Shown piece by piece: positions 63,501-64,000 of a DNA stretch of 64,000 nt (position 1 is the first letter of the stretch; every line of letters starts with the position of its first letter). This DNA comes from Bacteroidales bacterium (GTDB lineage Bacteria > Bacteroidota > Bacteroidia > Bacteroidales > WCHB1-69), in the NCBI GenBank assembly GCA_017394765.1, contig JAFPXF010000057.1, positions 1 to 64,000 on the forward strand, given 5' to 3'. A program made the position numbers and the translations under genes. The notes below the pieces were generated by a model, which was not told the DNA's origin, searched no databases, and was given only the letters and a program-made list of their open reading frames with translations.

Positions 63501-64000
63501 GTATTCCAGTCGTTGAGGTGAGCCGTCAAAGTAACTTCACCACCCACGCAAATGTTAGCGTCAGAAGCAGTGACATTGATAACAGGAACAGTGTCAACAT
63601 AAACTTGAGTTTCAGCAACGGCTTGGCAGCCATAGCTGTTCACCAAAGAAACACTGAAGTTATAAGGATAGTCTCTATAGGCTTTCGTGAGAATCAAAGT
63701 GTCAAGATGTTCTCCGGTTGCGCCTGTGAGGGCAACATTGTCTTCAAACCAATTGAATGTATAAGGAGTGGTAGGAGCAGGAGAAACATGAGCGTACAAT
63801 TTGACATTGCCTTCGCCATCGCCACAAACAATCGGATCGGTCTCGATAGCAAGAGTCGGGTTCGGATTAACAACGACAGTGTCAACAAAAGTCAAAACAG
63901 AAATACAACCGGAGTTACGTTGAGAAACAGAAACTTCGTATGTATAAGTGGTAGGATAACCATTGACGGCCTGCGGGAAGTCAACCAATGTGTCACCCGT
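45584..64000 (-). CDS. Giant multi-domain Ig-like adhesin, T9SS type A cargo (5' end outside the window)
   Basis: A single frame of 18.4 kb, open to the right edge, encoding at least 6,138 residues without the N terminus. It is built from about 90-residue Ig-like modules (about 65 by length), each with an early Cys (C-G--VTLTA), a central Y-WY-NG---PGA strand pair and a late Cys, probably forming one disulfide per module. Two blocks carry four tandem copies each of a three-module unit (TLCDGRSVTF, DPIVC, ICVGGEITLTANL) of about 274 residues. The last 80 residues (VYPVPATVQQVITIEL, DIYDATGKQI, GTYFGRIITG) are a T9SS type A sorting domain. No enzyme domain is visible. Probably a cell-surface adhesin or stalk; ligand unknown. 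Confidence 0.93.
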   Translation of the reverse strand, partial: TGDTLVDFPQAVNGYPTTYTYEVSVSQRNSGCISVLTFVDTVVVNPNPTLAIETDPIVCGDGEGNVKLYAHVSPAPTTPYTFNWFEDNVALTGATGEHLDTLILTKAYRDYPYNFSVSLVNSYGCQAVAETQVYVDTVPVINVTASDANICVGGEVTLTAHLNDWNTTNMRYQWYEDNNAIAGATDLTLVVAPTTVGAHNYKFTAIQQNSHCNAASEFFTVTVHPDPVIASVTLSDTIVCQGAQIMITANLDSNTLASNDNVYTWYRNGILMPGAVAQTIYDSPVTVDNNTQQYIYSVTVATPMTGCVSAPATSAALTIYPNPTVVITGDQFVCATDSVFLQANTDSIGTSVGLLHYQWYESGMLRDNMAYTLGDNQFYAEYWYPRDEPYRFVVEVQREGVPAACAARSAEYLVYVLPVPDVNITATETEICTGGEVTLTANLVDPNAQNITYQWYEIRNRIDTFVVGYSGGQPTYFYAYTPYRYDIPGANSRTYTAVYTDTTKVCVEVIQTTSQCHDIDSVLIIVNPDPVLTITNDLPASKTLCDGRSVTFEATVEGGVPGGEIYTWYRNGEVIPNAVGAIFTETPHAISDYPTVYVYEVSVKQTANGCESIVTLADTVTVNPNPTLAIETDPIVCSDANNNITMVAHVYPEPTTDYTFTWFEDNAVITGATGVHADTIVLTKPYRDYPYNFSISLVNQYGCQATAETVIYVDTVPVVNIAATEDTICVGGEITLTANLNNWNTPNMQYQWYDNGNLIAGATSLTYTVVPTQGVHAYTFTAKQLNSLCQATSNTVNVTVNADPTITLTNDLPASKTLCDGRSVTFTATVAGGVTGGEVFTWYRNGEVIPDAVGAIFTETVHAISDYPTVYVYEVSVKQTAAGCESIVTLADTVTVNPNPTLTIQTDPIVCGDNANNIMMVANILPEPTTNYTFAWYEENVALTGATGAHLDTIVLTRPYRDYPYNFSVVLVNEYGCQATAETSIYVDSVPVINIVASETQICVGGEITLTANLNNWNTANMEYQWYRDGNLIAGATSLTYTEVPASGVRAYTFTAKQINSLCQATSNTVNVTVNADPTLTITNDLPASRTLCDGRSVTFTATVAGGVNGGEVYTWYRNGEVIPGAVSAVYTETPHAISDYPTVYVYEVSVKQTAAGCESIVTLADTVTVNPNPTLAIETDPIVCNNGQNNILMIARVYPEPTTNYSFTWFQDNRELLTGAAGPHSEIMTLTRPYRDYPYNFSVVLVNEYGCQATAETQIYVDRNPVVNTSVTESDICVGGEVTLTAHLNDWNTQNMQYQWYHNNSPIPGATSLTYTTVLTQEGAHAYTFKATQLNSLCEATSRPLTVTVHADPTVTTTNDLPASKTLCDGRSVTFTATVAGGVTGGEVYTWYRNGEVIPNAVGSIFTETVHAISDYPTVYVYEVSVKQTATGCESVVTLADTVTVNPNPTLAIETDPIVCDDAANNIKMIAHVYPEPTTNYSFTWFEDNAVITGATGTHADTMIMTKPYRDYPYNFSISMVNEYGCQATAETYIYVDTVPVVNIAVTEDTICIGGEITLTANLNNWNTPNMQYQWYDNGNLIAGATSLTYTVVPTEGAHAYTFTAKQLNSLCHAISNTVNVTVNPDPIVTAITINGVASDTLCDGAQVTLAATITPANANAVYTWYRNGIEIPGANQSTFSENVYTNDNQITVNVYTAKVVLPAAGCESAISTVHADAVVFPAPSNVSISGESIVCNRETTTLIVTADGAYMYSWDGGPFTTDSSFQAGPGVHYVIAQSIAGCNSASNSFTVRSIGTDLQISATATSICEGEHVTLNADLQGLVDSNVVYIWSTTPTNHPTIDVQPDSTTTYTVTAVYDGCSNEASITILVHHAPAVPTVVGPKDDILCEGDQAQFVASVTGTPEAVSYIWYLDGVEIPGENLDTLNLNLTAIGTHNINARAISSEGCISGVSTNTTITIEAAPSLLTVTGNNIICYGDSTLLIAHAEGAASYQWSTGVFADRIYASAGVYTVTAYSANGCKTVSDPFTVNEFGPDVQITADQTAVCAGTPVVLNANEDGWVGNIVYTWEDGTHTSTHTIVPTTSGWHKVTSTVTSNGYDTHTCTRVDSIYITVYALPVVNGINILGNDTICEGTQVTLAADPDTAASYRWFENGIEIPGHNLDTIIVMPEPGVHYYAVQLINEYGCESAHHAISTPIVVLPNPTIMITGDPLICNDSLITLYANINDTTNTNAQNALYNYEWRVYNYTLVPGGATTHVDPITGESYYVHPLGADSPILQANFPAQDHPYIFTVHATNTNGCLAKSDPYYVYVEDTIFVAVTVDHDAVCQGGEVTATAHLGNYNTQDLVYQWFKNGVLIPYATEPIFTTSIDEDSTVLTVTVTQTTTGCNATGSDTVYFFYPPQISSVTAVNGTQHGDDIYVCEGAQITVTAVMDSLGTTDSTLRYIWKENGFLMPLAHDYQFSKQMWILDHDSAMYTYEAYIDIDVPGCVPYPVYSNRVHVRRNPIVIIDGVHNVCFHDVHTPNVYLTAMTDGGQDVNAIHKWYRNGFLTYNSLTHDNMYIEMVEPTHHDPVTYMVEVINGNGCSAFSEPFQVEVYAAPVVNILASDTLICEGGEVELQARINNYNDPMLVFEWYRNEINPGHLMPGRTHATEVFSNLTETTTFFVHVTHLMNDNSGGHTICDDYDQITIHVNPDPVVTLTNDLPDGKTLCDGRSVTFTTTVTGGVPGGEVFTWYRNGEIIPDAVGPQFTETPHAISDYPTTYIYQVSVRQATTGCESIVTVADTVIVNPNPTVEIETDPIVCRNDNGNIMMVAHVYPEPTTAYSFNWFEDNVVLNGATGAHNDTIVLTREYRDYPYHFSVSLVNEYGCQATDEAIIYVDTLPVINITSTEYEICVGGEITLTANLDNWNTPNMEYHWYDNNVLIPGATSLTYTVVPDSGAHVYTFTAEQLNSHCSAISNAVTVNVHADPTITVTNDLPASKTLCDGRSVTFEATVHGGVAGGEIFTWYRNGEVIPNAVGATFTETPHAISDYPTVYVYEVSVKQTANGCESVVTFADTVTVVPNPTVTIQTDPIVCGDHTGNVVMIANIQPEPTTAYSFNWYEDNALLTSGMTGAHNDTITLTRPYRDYPYNFSVVLVNEYGCQATDEATIYVDTVPVINITATETEICVGGEITLTANLDNWNTPNMEFHWYDNGNLILGATSLTYTVVPDSGAHNYTFSAKQLNSLCQATSNVVTVNVHADPTITVTNDLPASKTLCDGRSVTFVATVHGGVTGGEIFTWYRNGEVIPNAIGSIFTETPHAISDYPTVYVYEVSVKQTANGCESIVTFADTLTVVPNPTVVIETDPIVCRNDNGNITMVAHVYPEPTTAYSFNWFEENVALTGATGAHNETITLTREYRDYPYNFSVSLVNEYGCQATAETQVYVDTIPVINIASTEYDICIGGEVTLTANLNNWNTPNMEYHWYDNGNLIAGATSLTYTVVPTPGIHNYTFSAEQLNSHCSAISNVATVTVHADPTITVTNDLPASKTLCDGRSVTFEATVNGGVAGGEIFTWYRNGEVIPNAVGATFTETPHAISDYPTVYVYEVSVKQTANGCESVVTFADTVTVNPNPTLAIETDPIVCRNDNGNITMIAHVYPEPTTAYTFTWFEDNAVITGATGAHNETITLTREYRDYPYNFSISLVNEYGCQATAETQVYVDTLPVVNIEVTENLICVGGEITLTANLNNWNTPNMEYHWYDNGNLIAGATSLTYTVVPTEGDHVYTFSAKQLNSLCQATSNAITVNVIPDPVIANVTLSDTIVCQGAQIAITANAGNYVPSTDDVYTWYRNGVLIPGATAQTIYDSPVTVDNNTQQYIYTAVVTRTPSGCTSLPVASAALTIYPNPTVVITGDQHVCETDSIFLIANVDTIGGNVGTLHYTWYESGMIRDNMAYGYGDNQFYGEYWYARVEPYRFTVEVQREGVAAGCASTSAEYLVYVYPQPVVNITATETEICEGGEVTLTANLVDPNAQNMIYQWYEIRHRVDTFETGYDSLGNFTYTYFPITYHYNIPGANSATYTTTYNETITMGVVAYQTPSTCFDTDEITITVNPRPVVTSVTVNGVVLDTVCDGAQVNLAATITPADAQGAVYTWFRNGVEIPGANQSTFSENVYTNDNQVTTNVYTVMVTLPASGCVSEVSVPNATVVVNPAPSTVTISGNNVICEGDSTVLTVYSDVDGIITWSTGSHESSITVPAGVYTVTVTTPEGCEKTSDPFTVEALGTDLLVSASETHICAGEHTTLYVNQDGWAGNVSYQWCAEAGNSTATTVDVHPDVTTTYTVTATVNSSNNIHGCTAVGEVTIIVTPLPTTLVVTGDTTICQGDQATLTASTTDSDITGYIWYQNGVEIPGENQAVLTINFPDYGTYTYVAKAVNNQGCVSAIASNPAIVTVNPAPTVVSITGNNIICENDMTNLTVYSDVTGTITWSTGSHDANINVPAGVYTVTVTTPEGCEMTSAPFTVEALGTDLLVSASETHICAGEHTTLYVNQDGWAGNVTYQWSANADSSVATTVDVAPEVTTTYTVTATVNSTNNMNGCTAIGEVTIVVTPLPAIVTVNASADSVCEGEQVTFTATPADPTYTYIWYQNGIEIAGEHQNVITVNFPIEGAYTFAAKAVNPDGCESAEASAPVTVYVSAAPDAVVISGNLEICNGGTTTLYADVTPHVAGATYQWYQDNVAIAGATGYFLTVTTAGSYKVDVTTNGCTTTSDAVNVIVNEAPQLQLTATEQTICQFGTTVISAEATGWNNNEVNYTWSNGYHGSSFTFTPTVAGDYTFSVTASLATSGCTAVDQITIHVNAAPAAPVVTVNNALVCEGGQITLTMTDTNAVNYGTPIITWYDNGAYMAGNQTSVTLTPALGQHNYNVSVEYPNSGCNTAISEIVVVNVIPQPTVAIELTSGNNNVLCDGGSTTLTANVTPAGFNYNYQWFQNNVEITGATNSTLDVTLFARESTYDYQVVVTAAPGCIVVSDVTSITVVSDPVVVASVDNAIICEGGVATFSVAVDGGVSNVNGLNGYTYAWYSNLDHSTPIANTPTFTVNNATAGTYAYEVVVTSPYGCSTTSNIVNLTVVEDPTVTVAVAAGYDATICENGSTVLVANVTGGYGTPSYQWYSNGLPILGETNRTLVLNNVANNNFVYTVKVTQTGVDCEAVSTNTVNPFTVVAPYSVTVTGNANTCVGGTVTLTAAVTGVLPTDIPTYQWYRVSANGVATPIAGANSAVYTTEPLLTEGSYEYYVGITSSISGCTTNSDSYTANVIADPTVVITGAHSVCEQGQLQLNATVYGGIPGVQYEYTWTWTGASSGSAVTAVPTYTPNLPANDGANHYYFTVTVNPVGTSGCDATSAAHELDVYAVPTVTVTADRSYVCEGGAVTFTANVTPAGNYNYAWTINGVANAANTPSVTTIVNNAGPVSATVTVSANNNIVSCATTATIAVPVQTVADPVVTIAANHTSMCAGGTTTLSVSSITVDNNIPADFSYQWAINGHEIPGAINNTFVQSLTEAGTYTYTLRVTQNGNLGCASEWSAPVTVLVAEQPSVTLYNADGLNICEGGTITLNGIVDNYGNTVNGVLNSSVYGPMTYTWNSNGVVVPSGVHPNQAGTDQLTQTLNNVGNYNYNVVVTPTGYACQPAASNTVTVGVVNDPTWNDVHVYYPDVCVGQQVNLEATIVGGVADYSDNTNGYIQWTVTFNGTTANVAGGQGGNSYDFPAYPGNYVYTPTYVGNIGSGCQLTNTADVEQPVTVHEIPTAMFVTGDGSTICANDPDASVELTIVFTGGAPYTFDIENMMTGEILPYHVSLTDTFRFYVSPDVTTRYRIIALANSYCENNDLGSIASTTVTVNVNAVSFSETTFMPVYCGEDAIISFDITSGNENEAYQVYENGVLIASGVVTDGHIIIPDGLLSEGSHTLTLVIGGCEYEVTVIIPVGSENSELFGENFMDIRWDDVVIINLNANPRYEFVGFQWYRNNELIPGAIYKNYQEIGGLRGFYSVVLTAIDHETGEMVTFQTCPREFNSLSSMKVYPVPATVQQVITIELDLTAEELNGAVLDIYDATGKQINHMTDLTPITKVAGFKAQGTYFGRIITGTNEIKTVKFVIVK
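51720..52630 (-). repeat. D-E-F three-module unit, C-proximal copy
   Basis: About 910 bp of the giant gene (modules starting DPVIANVTLSDTIVCQG, NPTVVITGDQHVC and NITATETEICEGGEVTL) that recur near 62,425-63,330. In this copy the unit follows the four-copy array; in the other copy it precedes one. Boundaries are approximate. Confidence 0.8.
52630..55915 (-). repeat. Array 2: four tandem copies of an 822-bp three-module unit
   Basis: The TLCDGRSVTF module recurs at about 53.40, 54.22, 55.05 and 55.87 kb, a period of 820-826 bp (274 codons). The first and third of these are nearly identical over more than 200 bases, while the one between them differs at many synonymous sites. In protein order the four copies are ABC units 5-8 of the visible gene. 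Confidence 0.9.
59130..62425 (-). repeat. Array 1: four tandem copies of the same 822-bp unit
   Basis: Copies of the TLCDGRSVTF module lie at about 59.90, 60.72, 61.55 and 62.37 kb, the same 822-824 bp period as array 2. A further partial copy is cut by the window edge at 63.3-64.0 kb, beyond the D-E-F unit. Confidence 0.9.
62425..63330 (-). repeat. D-E-F three-module unit, N-proximal copy
   Basis: About 905 bp encoding modules starting DPVIASVTLSDTIVCQG, NPTVVITGDQFVC and NITATETEICTGGEVTL, closely similar to 51,720-52,630. It sits between the edge ABC copy and array 1. Boundaries are approximate. Confidence 0.8.

Overview
The window is bacterial and almost certainly from an uncultured member of the Bacteroidales, probably a gut or rumen type. 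Three things point there. Several secreted proteins end in type IX secretion (T9SS) sorting domains. Many family pairings are typical of Bacteroidetes: TlpA/DUF6029/Omp28, a MauE/DoxX-like redox protein next to DUF1599, FISUMP proteins, and a radical SAM/lipoprotein pair. Many genes also carry the Bacteroidetes -7 promoter motif TAnnTTTG a short way before the start codon. I see no rRNA, tRNA, CRISPR array, complete insertion sequence or prophage.

Layout. 1-7.5 kb: gdhA (+) faces a minus-strand operon of a gingipain-like C25 protease, DUF1599, a MauE/DoxX-thioredoxin membrane protein and prmC. 7.6-18.2 kb: a long plus-strand run of housekeeping and envelope genes (tsaC, coaD, two thioredoxin-fold proteins, DUF6029 and Omp28 envelope proteins, a 2-hydroxyacid dehydrogenase, an AtoE-type short-chain fatty acid transporter, an unusual IspD-guanine deaminase fusion, wecB). 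18.2-20.0 kb: an AT-rich islet with a C10 (streptopain-like) cysteine protease followed by a small lipoprotein that looks like a chagasin-type (I42) cysteine protease inhibitor. 20.0-29.1 kb: a minus-strand string with GH16, DUF4159, DUF5618, a radical SAM/SPASM enzyme with two small lipoproteins carrying YG motifs, and two large FISUMP surface proteins. 29.3-45.5 kb: mostly minus-strand genes (VWA protein, trpS, aroE, DedA, TPR, U32 peptidase, a lysozyme-like membrane protein, a T9SS type B beta-propeller protein, an OmpA-family protein), with a small outer-membrane protein and a DUF721 gene on the plus strand and a decayed RHS fragment near 33.3 kb. 45.6-64.0 kb: one giant minus-strand gene, open to the window edge, encoding more than 6,100 residues of repeated Ig-like domains with a C-terminal T9SS type A sorting domain.

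The theme is the cell surface: secreted proteases, a glycanase, paralogous surface proteins and a giant adhesin. The main leads are the radical SAM/lipoprotein cluster with an extra repeat-bearing lipoprotein, the C10 protease with its putative I42 inhibitor, the IspD-GuaD fusion, and the mosaic 822-bp repeat arrays of the giant adhesin.
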